64,000 nucleotides of DNA. Source: G965218495 sp965218495 (GTDB taxonomy: Bacteria > Bacteroidota > Rhodothermia > Rhodothermales > Bin80). The stretch spans positions 3,286,001 to 3,350,000 of the forward strand of contig OZ244626.1 in assembly GCA_965218495.1 (NCBI GenBank), written 5' to 3'. Both the position numbers and the translations under genes were made by a program. Under the pieces are notes generated by a model. It did not search any database, was not told the origin of the DNA, and was given only the letters and a program-made list of their open reading frames with translations. This document shows, piece by piece, positions 1 through 9,022 of this stretch. How positions within the stretch are numbered: position 1 is the stretch's first letter; each line of letters starts with the position of its first letter.

Positions 1-16
1 CACACATCGCTTATCC

Positions 17-1042
17 GTGAGCATAGCACTGAGTGCAGCCGGGGCCAGCGCCCTGTCACTCATGGTGCTGGCATTCCTGAATGCTGGCGTGCCATCATGG
101 GCCGCGGTGCTGGGCATAGCCATAGTAGGCCTTGGAACGTATTGGGCAGCTACGCTACTGCTTAAGCGACGGCTCGCCCAGGCCCAAACTATCGTTGAGG
201 AAATCCATCGCGGCAACTTCGAGGCGTTGGGAGGACGCAGGACTGAACGCGCCAGCGATGAGTTGGATACGCTGATCCGGCTCATCAACGAAACGGGACT
301 TGGCGTCCAGCTCAAGATGCGGGAGCTGGAGCGTATAGAGCACTATCGCCGGGAATTCCTGGGCAACGTCTCGCACGAGCTCAAAACACCCATCTTTTCT
401 ATTCGCGGTTTTGCAGACACGCTACTGGATGGGGCGCTCAATGACAAAGCGGTACGCCGCTCCTTCGTGGAAAAGATACAGCATAACGCGGTGCGCCTAG
501 GCAACTTGGCGGAGGACCTCTCCGAGGTCGCGCGCATCGAGATGGGCGAGCTGACCATGACTATGGCGCCGTTCAGCCTGCGCAACGTGGTGCGCGAAGT
601 CGCGGAGTCCATTGAGCCACTTGCTGCTGGTCTGGACGTAACCGTGCGCCACACCATCGGAGCCTCGCTGCCCGCAGTGAGCGGTGACCGAGAGCGAATT
701 CGGCAGGTGCTGTCCAACCTCGTAGATAACGCCGTCAAATACAGCAACCCGGGTGGACACGTTGAAATCGGCGCCCGCCAACTGCCAACCCACCTGGTTA
801 AGGTATCCGTAGTGGATGATGGCATTGGCATTGCTCCCGAACATGTCGGACGCTTGACGGAGCGATTTTTTCGTGTTGGCACGAGCCGCTCGCGCAGCCA
901 CGGTGGGACGGGCCTGGGGCTGGCCATCGTCAAGCATATCCTTGGCGCCCACGGCAGCCAACTCATGATTGAGAGTCATCTTGGTCGTGGCTCTACGTTT
1001 GGGTTTTCTCTGCCGGCTGTCACAGAGAGCACCGAGCCGTAG
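17..1042 (+). CDS. PhoR-like sensor histidine kinase
   Basis: Membrane sensor kinase of a two-component system. Two hydrophobic segments lie near residues 10-30 and 33-52, then a HAMP-like linker and a HisKA domain with the phospho-acceptor His near residue 120 (FLGNVSHELKTP). The HATPase domain shows an N box (LVDNAVKYS), G1 (VVDDGIGIAP) and G2 (GTGLGLAIVKHI). The listed start is GTG; the frame stays open to the window edge, so the true start may lie upstream and a partner regulator is probably outside the window. The 3' end overlaps convergent coaE by 23 nt. Family assignment is certain; the stimulus is not visible. Confidence 0.9.
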   Translation: MSIALSAAGASALSLMVLAFLNAGVPSWAAVLGIAIVGLGTYWAATLLLKRRLAQAQTIVEEIHRGNFEALGGRRTERASDELDTLIRLINETGLGVQLKMRELERIEHYRREFLGNVSHELKTPIFSIRGFADTLLDGALNDKAVRRSFVEKIQHNAVRLGNLAEDLSEVARIEMGELTMTMAPFSLRNVVREVAESIEPLAAGLDVTVRHTIGASLPAVSGDRERIRQVLSNLVDNAVKYSNPGGHVEIGARQLPTHLVKVSVVDDGIGIAPEHVGRLTERFFRVGTSRSRSHGGTGLGLAIVKHILGAHGSQLMIESHLGRGSTFGFSLPAVTESTEP

Positions 1043-1622
1043 CCAGCGCAAATAGCCGCTCAACCTGCGGACGCAACATCGCCAGCGACCCGCTGTTGTC
1101 GATCACATAGTCTGCGCGCCGCTTAAGCTCATTTGGCGGCAGCTGGTGCCGCATCCGCACGCGCACCGCCTCCACTGTTACACCATCGCGCGCCATGACA
1201 CGTTGGATACGAACGGACTCCGGCGCATCAACTACAGCAACGCCGTCCAGCATCGCGTCCAGGCCGGACTCATAGATTAGCGCGGCCTCATGCACCAATA
1301 GCGCTGCCCGATCACGAACCGCTGCTTCGCGTTCTGCCGCAAAGGCCGCTCGTACACGCGGGTGCACAATGGCGTTCAGACGATCCAGTGCTTCGGCATC
1401 ACCGAAGACCTGCGAAGCGAGCCAGGCGCGATTGAGCGCGGGCGTATAGGACTGGACACCAAAAGCCTCAATAACCTCCTGACGCACGGCCTCCGAGCGC
1501 TCCATGAGGTCCTTCGCCACAACATCGGCTACAAAGAGGCTTGCGCCAAGCGACTGCAACATGCGGCACGCGGCACTCTTGCCGCTGCCAATGCCGCCGG
1601 TAATGCCCAAAGTCCGTGTCAT
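1020..1622 (-). CDS. coaE: Dephospho-CoA kinase
   Basis: Last step of coenzyme A synthesis: ATP-dependent phosphorylation of the 3'-OH of dephospho-CoA in the cytoplasm. The protein opens with the P-loop GITGGIGSGKS and has the usual family length of about 200 residues. The later HxxxxE/VVDAPESVRIQRVMARDG segment is typical of the nucleotide and CoA binding core. The gene ends 3 nt downstream of the outer-membrane gene on the same strand and may be read with it. Ordinary housekeeping gene. Confidence 0.95.
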   Translation of the reverse strand: MTRTLGITGGIGSGKSAACRMLQSLGASLFVADVVAKDLMERSEAVRQEVIEAFGVQSYTPALNRAWLASQVFGDAEALDRLNAIVHPRVRAAFAAEREAAVRDRAALLVHEAALIYESGLDAMLDGVAVVDAPESVRIQRVMARDGVTVEAVRVRMRHQLPPNELKRRADYVIDNSGSLAMLRPQVERLFALATARCSL

Positions 1623-1625
1623 GCC

Positions 1626-3608
1626 TTACAAGCTCCAGACCACTGTGAGTGTTACCATTGGTATGAGCCGACGGGTGCCCTGGCGCGCGGATGCGCGGAT
1701 GTGAGCAGCGGACAGTTCTGGAAGATCCCCGTACAGCCGGTGATAGACTCGCTGGATGTTCGCCCAGACATCCAGGCGCATAGCAGAGGGCTGCCGCTGC
1801 CAGAAGATGGCAGCTGTAGGACCCATCTGCCGGATCCAGCGGCGCCCGGGTCGCAAAATTGTGCCGGTGAGCACACGACCCTCGCTGTCTCGCAACACCT
1901 CGCCACTGGGCCCGACCCTGGTGTAGCGCACCGCCGCCGCCCGATCATAGTCCGAGCGCAGGTACAGGCGCCACCCGATGTCGGCGCGCAAGCGGCGCCC
2001 CGTTTCCATATGAACCCAAGCGTTGTACGTGCGAAGCGTGTCGAAGGGTATCTCCGCAAACGAATCCCACAGCAGCCGGCCCAAGTGCAGGTCCGCATAG
2101 CTGCCGGTTACCCGTAGCGCCGTGTCTCGCCAGAGTGCCTGGTCTATTTCAGCCTCTACGCGCATCTCGCGTGCCGATTGGTCGGTCGGGCGTCGGCCCG
2201 GAAGCACGAAATCGTCAACGGTATAGGTGGCCCGAATCTCCGAGGCCAGTTGCACACGCGTATGACGCGTAGGCTCCCAGCGAACGCCGGGGCGTAGACG
2301 CAAGGAGCGCTGCACATTGTTTTCGGCGGAACGCTCCGCTTTGAGGTACACGGCGTGATACCACGAGCCGAAGAGCCGCATGTCAGCCTGAACGTATTGG
2401 CTCACGTGCCACTGTACGCCTACCTCTCCCTGGTGATATATCTCATCACGGTCGTCCAGGTTGGCTTGATGCGTATCATGACGCACAATGCGGCTGCTGC
2501 CGCTCAGGGAAACGGAGAGGCGTGGCAGCACGGCGGCACGCATGGATCCTCGCAGCCCGAATATGCCCTCGTCATAGTCGGCTTGCAAGAGCAGATTGGT
2601 TTTCTGCGCAGCCTCAGAGGGCGGCAGCGAAACGCCATTGGTCAGCCGTCGCTCTTCGGAAGCCGCCGTCGCTTCTACCAGAAGCTGCGCCGCCACGTTG
2701 CGCGAGTCGTACACCAAGCCGAATTCCGCGTCCAGCGCACGCCGGTCAAAGTCCGTGTCAAAAAACAGCGTTTCCTCCGGCGCGCGCTTTGTACGAATCC
2801 GTCTCCTGTTGGTCCTGAGAAATGCCTGGGCCAACAAGCGCAGCCCTCCATTCAGTGGCGCAGAAACTTCCAGCGACGCATTCAGCGTGTCGCTGACCGT
2901 GGCCTCGATGGTTTCGTTTCGTGCTACGTTTCTATTGAGAAACGACGCCGATTGGTAGGTATCCCGCCGACGCGAGGCGACCTGCACCTCCGCCTGGATC
3001 TGCGCGGCGCCAAACTGACGCCGGGCACCGCCGGCAAACTGCACCGCATGCCCCCGGCGTGGCGTAATCTGTTGCCATAGCCCCTCTCCTTCCAGCCTAA
3101 GTTGGTACCCATCGCTGGCTGCGTGCCGCAGGCCAAGTCGTGCACCGAATGCCGGCCCTACATCCAGCCGCTGCGGCAACGACCCATCTTCCTGCAGCAC
3201 GCCCGGCCGCCGATCTACAGCCGCCCCAATGATGGGTTCCGCAAATGCAGTTGTAGACAGTGCAGCACGCAGCCCGCCGTAGAGGCTCTGCGTGAAGGCG
3301 CGGCTAAGCCCGAACCAGTCCATGTTCCCGCGGATGTGGGCGGTCAGTTTACGTGCCAGCGGGCGCTGGGCGCTCACCCTTAAGATGTTTTCGTCGCGGA
3401 AGCGAAGGCGATTATCATATTGAACGTACGCGTCGGATAGGAAGCGATTGTCAACAGCAAGGTCCCAGCCGCCTGCCGTGGTAGCCAGAGTCGCGGTAGA
3501 AGTCCACCGATAGCGGTTCACGTCCCGCTCAAATCCGGTGCGCAGCACCTGGGCCTCCGGCGCGCTGGCCGCTAGGCCGGCCACAAGGACCAGCAGGAGG
3601 CGGCGCAC
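1626..3608 (-). CDS. Probable outer-membrane beta-barrel protein, unknown role
   Basis: About 660 residues. I chose the GTG at 3608 because it lies 1 nt after the stop of the HIT gene and gives a clean signal peptide (VRRLLLVLVAGLAASAPEAQ); the longer ATG start at 3644 would overlap that gene and spoil the signal. The mature protein is a run of alternating hydrophobic and polar strands rich in Arg, Tyr and Trp (RLRFRDENILRVSAQR, VHMETGRRLRADIGWRLYL) and ends in a strand closing with VTLTVVWSL, as expected for a barrel. No enzyme motif seen. Likely co-transcribed with the HIT gene and coaE. Confidence 0.7.
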   Translation of the reverse strand: MRRLLLVLVAGLAASAPEAQVLRTGFERDVNRYRWTSTATLATTAGGWDLAVDNRFLSDAYVQYDNRLRFRDENILRVSAQRPLARKLTAHIRGNMDWFGLSRAFTQSLYGGLRAALSTTAFAEPIIGAAVDRRPGVLQEDGSLPQRLDVGPAFGARLGLRHAASDGYQLRLEGEGLWQQITPRRGHAVQFAGGARRQFGAAQIQAEVQVASRRRDTYQSASFLNRNVARNETIEATVSDTLNASLEVSAPLNGGLRLLAQAFLRTNRRRIRTKRAPEETLFFDTDFDRRALDAEFGLVYDSRNVAAQLLVEATAASEERRLTNGVSLPPSEAAQKTNLLLQADYDEGIFGLRGSMRAAVLPRLSVSLSGSSRIVRHDTHQANLDDRDEIYHQGEVGVQWHVSQYVQADMRLFGSWYHAVYLKAERSAENNVQRSLRLRPGVRWEPTRHTRVQLASEIRATYTVDDFVLPGRRPTDQSAREMRVEAEIDQALWRDTALRVTGSYADLHLGRLLWDSFAEIPFDTLRTYNAWVHMETGRRLRADIGWRLYLRSDYDRAAAVRYTRVGPSGEVLRDSEGRVLTGTILRPGRRWIRQMGPTAAIFWQRQPSAMRLDVWANIQRVYHRLYGDLPELSAAHIRASARQGTRRLIPMVTLTVVWSL

Positions 3609-3609
3609 C

Positions 3610-3948
3610 TTACCCTGGCGGCCACGCCATAGCGCGCCCGCCAAGGATGTGGAGATGCAGGTGATTCACTGTCTGCCCACCATCGACTCCACAGTTGATC
3701 ACCACGCGGTAGCCACGGGTAAGATTTTCCTGCCGCGCCACCAGGTGGGCTACATGCAGAAGATGCCCCGCTAGAGCGCTCTCCACGGGCCCATCAAGGC
3801 TCGGAACGGGTTCGCGAGGCACTACCAGAACATGCGTTGGCGCCTGGGGCGCGATGTCTCTGAAGGCCACGCAGTGTGCATCTTCGTAGATGATGTCGGC
3901 CGGGATGTCGCGCTGGATGATGCGCTGAAAGAGCGTCGGGGAGGGCAT
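3610..3948 (-). CDS. HIT family nucleotide-binding hydrolase
   Basis: Histidine-triad protein of 112 residues, the normal size for HINT-type purine nucleoside phosphoramidases. The catalytic triad motif HLHLHILGGR is at the C-terminus and the N-terminal IIYEDAHCVAFRDIAPQAPTHVLVVP segment is typical of the fold. The ATG at 3948 is used because upstream sequence does not look like the family. Divergent from the PTPS gene (87 bp apart) and directly followed by the outer-membrane gene. The physiological substrate cannot be read from sequence. Confidence 0.93.
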   Translation of the reverse strand: MPSPTLFQRIIQRDIPADIIYEDAHCVAFRDIAPQAPTHVLVVPREPVPSLDGPVESALAGHLLHVAHLVARQENLTRGYRVVINCGVDGGQTVNHLHLHILGGRAMAWPPG

Positions 3949-4035
3949 GACGCATTGCGTGAAGGTGCACTCCCAAGCTGAACAAACAGGGTCATTGTTC
4001 GTTCCGTTTGACTTACTGCCAAGCCAAGCGGTAGG

Positions 4036-4467
4036 ATGCCAACCGTACACATTACGCGTCGTGCCCACTTTAGCGCGGCGCATCGCCTGAATAACCCGAC
4101 TAAGTCGGACGCCTGGAATCAGGCGACCTTTGGGGCTTGCAACAACGCCAACTGGCATGGACACAACTACCTCCTTGAGGTCACCGTGGCCGGCACGCCG
4201 GAGGTAGACACTGGGTACGTCCTTGACCTTGGCGAACTGAAGCAAATCATTCAGGAACACGTCGTGGACCATCTGGACCACCGCAACCTAAACCTTGACG
4301 TGGCCTTCCTGGAAGGCATCATGCCCACTACCGAGAATGTTGTTGTCGCTATATGGAATGAGTTGGCGCCACATGTCCCTGCAGGTCGGCTTCATCGCGT
4401 GCGCCTCTTTGAAACCGAACGAAACTACGCCGAATACCTCGGTCCAACGAATGATCAGCAGCAATGA
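4036..4467 (+). CDS. 6-pyruvoyl-tetrahydropterin synthase family protein
   Basis: Zinc enzyme of the PTPS/QueD family acting on 7,8-dihydroneopterin triphosphate. Zinc ligands are in HFSAAHRL and HGHNY; the catalytic Cys is in CNNANWHGHNY, and DHLDHRNLN and TENVV complete the active site. The Cys-x5-HGH spacing is that of classical 6-pyruvoyl-tetrahydropterin synthases rather than the Cys-x3-HGH of QueD, so biopterin-type synthesis is as likely as queuosine. The gene overlaps folE, which makes its substrate, by 17 nt, implying translational coupling. Confidence 0.9.
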   Translation: MPTVHITRRAHFSAAHRLNNPTKSDAWNQATFGACNNANWHGHNYLLEVTVAGTPEVDTGYVLDLGELKQIIQEHVVDHLDHRNLNLDVAFLEGIMPTTENVVVAIWNELAPHVPAGRLHRVRLFETERNYAEYLGPTNDQQQ

Positions 4468-5083
4468 TGTGGCCAAAACGGACGGACTATACCAGCGCCA
4501 CGAAGAGTATGACGAGCAAGCCACCGAAGAGATTGCCCGGCATGTCCACGCCATCCTGGGTGCTGTAGGGGAAGAGCCGCAACGCGACGGATTGCTCAAA
4601 ACGCCTACGCGAGTAGCGCGGGCATACCAATTCCTGCTACACGGCTACGGGATAGATGCACGCGCGATCCTGGAGTCAGCCTTCTTTGAGGAATCGTACC
4701 ACGAGATGATCCTGGTACGGGACATCGACATCTTCAGTATGTGCGAACACCACTTGCTCCCGTTTTTTGGCAAGGCACACGTGGCCTACATACCCAACGG
4801 CAGAATCGTTGGCCTGAGCAAGATCGCGCGCGTCGTTGATGCCTTTGCGCGCCGGCTGCAGGTTCAGGAGCGACTCACCGTGCAGATTAGAGATGCCATA
4901 CAGGAAGCGCTGAAGCCTCAAGGCGTGGCCGTGGTGATCGAGGCCAACCACCTGTGCATGGTGATGCGCGGCGTGCAGAAGCAGAATGCGATCACCGCCA
5001 CTAGTGCGATGAGCGGGGAGTTTCTTCACAGCCACCGGACGCGTGCCGAGTTCATGCGGCTTATCAATAGCCACATCTCCTAA
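4451..5083 (+). CDS. folE: GTP cyclohydrolase I
   Basis: Converts GTP to 7,8-dihydroneopterin triphosphate, the entry to folate and biopterin pathways. The ATG at 4451 gives 210 residues, typical for FolE. The zinc site is visible as SMCEHHLLPFFG and a second Cys in NHLCMVMRG, and GRIVGLSKIARVVDAFARRLQVQERLT is the family signature. Overlaps the PTPS gene upstream and converges on yqgE with a 4-nt overlap of ends. Together with the preceding gene it forms a two-step pterin operon. Confidence 0.96.
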   Translation: MISSNDVAKTDGLYQRHEEYDEQATEEIARHVHAILGAVGEEPQRDGLLKTPTRVARAYQFLLHGYGIDARAILESAFFEESYHEMILVRDIDIFSMCEHHLLPFFGKAHVAYIPNGRIVGLSKIARVVDAFARRLQVQERLTVQIRDAIQEALKPQGVAVVIEANHLCMVMRGVQKQNAITATSAMSGEFLHSHRTRAEFMRLINSHIS

Positions 5084-5637
5084 TTCACACGGGGATCATC
5101 CGGGTAGTTAACCAGGAGTGCGTATTCCCCGCCCATGAGAGCCAGCACAGTCCGCCACAGATTGGCAGGCTTCTCGGAGAATGTCAACTCATGCTGACCG
5201 TTTACCACGAACCAGCCGCCTCGGCGAATTTCGTCTTCCAGTTGTCCTGCCGACCAGCCCGCATACCCCAAGAAGAAGCGCAAATCATCAGGACCAGCGA
5301 TGTCCAATTCCAGCAGCCTGCGAACCATCCCAATGTCTCCTCCCCAGTGCAGGGGGCCTGTCACGTGAATGGACTCACCTACAAAGTCTCCGTGGAGATG
5401 CAGAAAGTGCAGCGTATCGGTCTGCACGGGTCCTCCCAGCGACAGTATTGCTTCACCGGGCAGGTCCAGGGACAGGTCACGCACTTGCACATCAAGTGGC
5501 TGGTTTAGGATCAGCCCGAAGGATCCTTCCGCTGCGTGCTCACAAATCAATACTACCGACCGCCGGAAGTTAGGGTCGCGCAGCTCTGGAGGCGCAACCA
5601 GCAGGTCCCCAGGTACAGGCATTGCGGTTCTATGCAT
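5080..5637 (-). CDS. YqgE/AlgH family protein (UPF0301)
   Basis: 185-residue cytoplasmic protein of the conserved UPF0301 family. The hallmark N-terminus is present (LVAPPELRDPNFRRSVVLICEH), followed by FGLILNQPLD, a GGPVQ turn and GYAGWSAGQLEDEIRRGGW. The biochemical role of the family is not established; links to alginate or stress regulation come from other bacteria. The small unknown gene at 5650-6075 lies 12 nt upstream on the same strand, so the two are probably one transcript. Confidence 0.93.
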   Translation of the reverse strand: MHRTAMPVPGDLLVAPPELRDPNFRRSVVLICEHAAEGSFGLILNQPLDVQVRDLSLDLPGEAILSLGGPVQTDTLHFLHLHGDFVGESIHVTGPLHWGGDIGMVRRLLELDIAGPDDLRFFLGYAGWSAGQLEDEIRRGGWFVVNGQHELTFSEKPANLWRTVLALMGGEYALLVNYPDDPRVN

Positions 5638-5649
5638 GTTAGGCTAAGC

Positions 5650-6075
5650 TCAGCGGCTGTCGCCATTCAGTAGTGCACGCTTGGCGCCACACCACCAATC
5701 TGCATTGCGCGTGATGGTCACAACGGTGATGCTGGTAAAGTGTGGGACCAGCGCAATGAGCGCAGGCGGCACCTCGTTCCAACGGTTTGCCCGAATGAGC
5801 ACTTCCAAGTGGTCCGCCGCCTTGACGCTCCATAGCCATTGGTAGCGCAGCCGCTCCGCCTTCTTCCAATAGTTTCGCTCGTCCCAGACCTGCGCACTGT
5901 CATCAATGGTACGGTAAATGCCGCGCAAGTTGAATACCACAAACGCAGTCATGTCCTGAGCCTCTTCGTCAAAAGAGGACCGCTGCGCCAACAGGCGCAA
6001 CACCTCTGCGCACGAGCGCATGTGCGCATGACGCTTTTTTGCAGGTGTATCTCCTGTCCGTATCAGCCGGGCCAT
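5650..6075 (-). CDS. Unknown small cytoplasmic protein
   Basis: 141 residues, no signal peptide or membrane segment, basic N-terminus and a Trp-rich middle (YWKKAERLRYQWLWSVKAADHLEVLIRANRW). The C-terminal half (HFTSITVVTITRNADWWCGAKRALL) could be a small alpha/beta fold. I do not recognise the family. Position 12 nt upstream of yqgE and codon use like the neighbours support a real gene. Confidence 0.65.
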   Translation of the reverse strand: MARLIRTGDTPAKKRHAHMRSCAEVLRLLAQRSSFDEEAQDMTAFVVFNLRGIYRTIDDSAQVWDERNYWKKAERLRYQWLWSVKAADHLEVLIRANRWNEVPPALIALVPHFTSITVVTITRNADWWCGAKRALLNGDSR

Positions 6076-6930
6076 GGCTCAATGTCTTTCACGCCGCAGA
6101 GTTTACGAACTTTGCCGCAAGCTGTTGTTATGCAGAGGAGACGACTGCTCGGCGGTCACGATTGTGTGGCCATAGAATCATCGTATCCAAATTGGAAATG
6201 CTCCTTCACGCTGCCGCCGCGGACGGAATTGCTGCCTTGGGACTGACTGTGCCGCATGCTTCTTCCGCGCGTACGTCAGAACTTGGTTGCATCGTGCCGT
6301 ATTGCATTCGCCCGGGCGTCGTCAGCATGGAACCTTGCCTTGGTCTACTCCTCTCGGCGCCCGCACGCTTCATAACTGCACCGGCCTAGTTAAGGCCCGC
6401 GAAGACAAGACAGCATGGACGCCAAGGCGGGTCCGTCAAAATTACGGAAGCGAGCCCAGTGAACATGCGGCGCGCCAGGCAATTTCGATGCACCAAAACG
6501 TGACGGCCGACTTGCAGGAGGTTCTCGGCTTGCAGGAAATCGGCAGATGGCAGGCTGGCAGCAGACGGAGCTGACGGTACAATCTCCGCTCGAGTTGTTC
6601 GGTTTTGACTGGATGAGGCTGGGCTGTGATCCCTCCGGCGAGTAGTCCTACATTTTTCCGCTGATGCCCACCGTGGATCGAAGCTACTCTGAGCGCTCTG
6701 TCCAGATTGTGTGACGCATGATCCGGGCGCCATTCCCATAGGAGTGTGCCCCCAGTCACCAGCATGCCTGTGGGCTCTACAAGTTGATGCAGATGCCTGC
6801 GGCTCATCCGAAGGCGCGATCCAAACATGGCCGTGCATTACCGCATGGATGCTCGATCCAGTCATAAACGCAGCAAGTAGCGCAGACCAGGCTAGCTGCA
6901 GCGACATCTCGTACATCTGAACTAGTAGAG
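6076..6930. other. Stretch without a convincing gene
   Basis: About 850 bases between the last housekeeping gene and the intron island. Open frames exist on both strands but none has a recognisable domain, a good start or consistent codon use, and several overlap in different frames. It is probably decayed coding DNA at the island boundary. Confidence 0.5.
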
Positions 6931-6931
6931 T

Positions 6932-6975
6932 CGGCGGGCGGCGCGCCACTCCGAGGAGCGCGTTTCCGCCCGCCG
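6932..6975. other. Strong GC inverted repeat at the island edge
   Basis: Perfect 10-bp arms (CGGCGGGCGG at 6932-6941 and CCGCCCGCCG at 6966-6975), with further pairing inside (CGCG on both sides). No U-run follows on either strand, so it is not a standard intrinsic terminator. It lies just beyond domain V of the left-most intron fragment and could be the tail of that intron or part of its insertion site. Confidence 0.6.
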
Positions 6976-7045
6976 CTCACCGGTAGGGTCGGGGCCTGGC
7001 GCGCCAACCCGTAGGGTCCGGTGGCTTGTCCGTCGTTTTCGCTCC

Positions 7046-8544
7046 GGGCCTCAGTCCGGCTCCCATGAATCACGTTTCCAGGCCCCGCCTCGTCAAACCA
7101 CGGCATGCGGTTTTCCCGCACCGGGCTTACCTGCTGATTACACCGCAAAGTTCATGCGCAGTTGGCGTGGGCGCGCTTTCGGCCGGTAGTACTCTATCTG
7201 CCACTGAGCATACAACCCCAGTCGCTCGTAGAACATCCGCCTACTCCACCGCTTCCACCCATAACCCTTGCGTCCGCGAGCACGCATCAGATGGCGCCGG
7301 ATCTTAAGCTCGACCCAGTTACGAACGTAACCGAAACATCGGCTCGAGTGCCCTATGCGGAAATAGTTTACCCATCCCCGTAATATTGGGTTGATGCGAG
7401 CGATGACCTGTCCCACCGGCTGTGATCGGAAACGTCGGAATTCCTCCTTGAGTCGCCGCAAGAGCTTTGTACGAGCCTTCATACGAGGCACGCTCAATAC
7501 GCCCCAACGGCCCCGCTTCGTCTTATGCCGACGAATGCGAAACCCCAGGAATGTGAAGCTCTCCCGTTGGGTGAGATCAACCCTCCGCGTCTTCTCCACG
7601 TTCAGTGAAACGTCGAGCTTGGCCAACTCTTCCAGTAGACGCCTGTACACGCCTCGCTCCAGCCACCGCCACTTGCGGTAGCCGTCCACCACGATCACCA
7701 AGTCATCGGCAAAACGGGCGTACTCCATATGGAAATACCCCCTCTCGCGGGTGACTGCCTTCGCGCGCTCCAGCATACGATCCACCCCATTGAGGTAGAT
7801 GTTGCTCAAAAGCGGCGAGATGACGCCCCCTTGAGGTACCCCGCGCTTGCCACCGGACTTGAGTATCCGCTTCAGAAGCCACAGAATGTCACGATCCTTA
7901 ACACGGAGCGCGACCTGTCGGAGCAGGATGTGATGACGAATCGTATCGAAATACGACGCCAAGTCCACATCAATGACCCGGGTCATTCCTTTGACTACCG
8001 CCGAAGTTACTCGATGTACAGCAGCATGCGGCGCACGCTTTGGCCGATATCCATAGGATCCCTCCTGAAAGTCAGCCTCGAAGATCGGCTCCAGAATCAG
8101 CTTCAGCGCCCCCTGCACCACGCGATCCCGTATCGTCGGAATGCCCAGCGTGCGGAATTTACCGCCGCCCTTGGGGATCCGCTTCTTACGCAATGGCGAG
8201 GGCCGGTAGCACCGTAGGATCAGATCGCGCTGAATGCACTCCAGAAACCCCTGCAAGCCGGTCGTCTCAATGGCTGCAAACGTCATGCCGTCGATGCCGG
8301 GGGCACCGTCGTTGCGCTTCGCCATACGATACGCCTCCTGCAGCGTCTCCAGCTTGCAGACATGCACGTACATGCCCCAAAAACGCCACTCTGGTACTGC
8401 CTTGGCTTTGCGGTATATTCTCCTCCTCAGGTCCTGCAGGCTTATAGTTGCCTCTTTCATGTCTTCAGTGCCTCCCATTATTGTCGGAAAACATACCAGC
8501 AGTGAGGCGCCTTCGCTCCACGGGCATTACCCCGTTTCATCGCT
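7046..8544 (-). mobile_element. 3' part of a group II intron encoding a reverse transcriptase
   Basis: Contains the intron-encoded protein (7138-8478) and, downstream of it, a 34-nt domain V (7094-7127) with a GAAA tetraloop between GGTGCGG and CCGCATGCC. Domain V closely resembles that of intron D at 37522-37553 and not that of the B introns. The 5' half is not contiguous: immediately upstream is complete intron A1 and then the 5' half of a B intron. Either A1 marks a recombination point, or the 5' half is the E fragment at 37095-37521. The exact 3' end is uncertain. Confidence 0.7.
7138..8478 (-). CDS. Group II intron reverse transcriptase/maturase (RT1)
   Basis: 446 residues. RT domain with NDGAPGIDGMTF, the GYRPKRAPHAAV motif, DVDLASYFDTI (catalytic Asp), GVPQGGVISPLLSNIYLN and the active-site box RFADDLVIV, where Phe-Ala-Asp-Asp replaces the commoner YADD. 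The maturase X region follows (ILRGWVNYFRIGHSSRCFGYV). No DNA-binding/endonuclease HNH domain is visible at the C-terminus. It differs clearly from the two family C proteins and is the only candidate maturase here for the D-type intron, whose domain V it shares. Confidence 0.93.
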   Translation of the reverse strand: MGGTEDMKEATISLQDLRRRIYRKAKAVPEWRFWGMYVHVCKLETLQEAYRMAKRNDGAPGIDGMTFAAIETTGLQGFLECIQRDLILRCYRPSPLRKKRIPKGGGKFRTLGIPTIRDRVVQGALKLILEPIFEADFQEGSYGYRPKRAPHAAVHRVTSAVVKGMTRVIDVDLASYFDTIRHHILLRQVALRVKDRDILWLLKRILKSGGKRGVPQGGVISPLLSNIYLNGVDRMLERAKAVTRERGYFHMEYARFADDLVIVVDGYRKWRWLERGVYRRLLEELAKLDVSLNVEKTRRVDLTQRESFTFLGFRIRRHKTKRGRWGVLSVPRMKARTKLLRRLKEEFRRFRSQPVGQVIARINPILRGWVNYFRIGHSSRCFGYVRNWVELKIRRHLMRARGRKGYGWKRWSRRMFYERLGLYAQWQIEYYRPKARPRQLRMNFAV

Positions 8545-9022
8545 GTCGGGTCGGAGGAGGCGCCCCGAAGGGCTAACCTCCGTCCGCCGCTCAAACGGCT
8601 CGTACGGTTTTCCCGTAAGCCGCTTTCACAAAGGTGTCTCGTCGAGGGTTCAAGGAAGGTTTCAGTGGAATCAATCGTACATGGCCGTACTCCACTGTGG
8701 TGTAGACCTTCCTCTCCCCTGTTGGATTGTGCCCAATGCGACAGTCTCCTCAGCCGATGATGTACGGGTCTTTCACTAAAGGAACTGTTCCACCTCATCG
8801 ACTTTACTCGCTGCTTACCATTACCTCGCTCCAAACCACCTTTGCCGACTGCCTTCCCCGACCCACCCGGTCGCCGCTTGCGCGGTCACCCGACTTTCGA
8901 CGGGCTTGTAGTACTATGCAGTCGTCCGACGACTCGCCACGCATCCGTTCCCACTTCCCCTTTCGGGTTATAGGGGCTGTTATCCCGGTGCCACCCGGGA
9001 ACGTGACGAGCCCTCCTGGGGT

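Noticed and set aside
6386..6949. 187-residue minus-strand frame as a gene
   Set aside because: Low-complexity Ser/Arg/Pro composition, competing frames in the same stretch, no domain and no good start.
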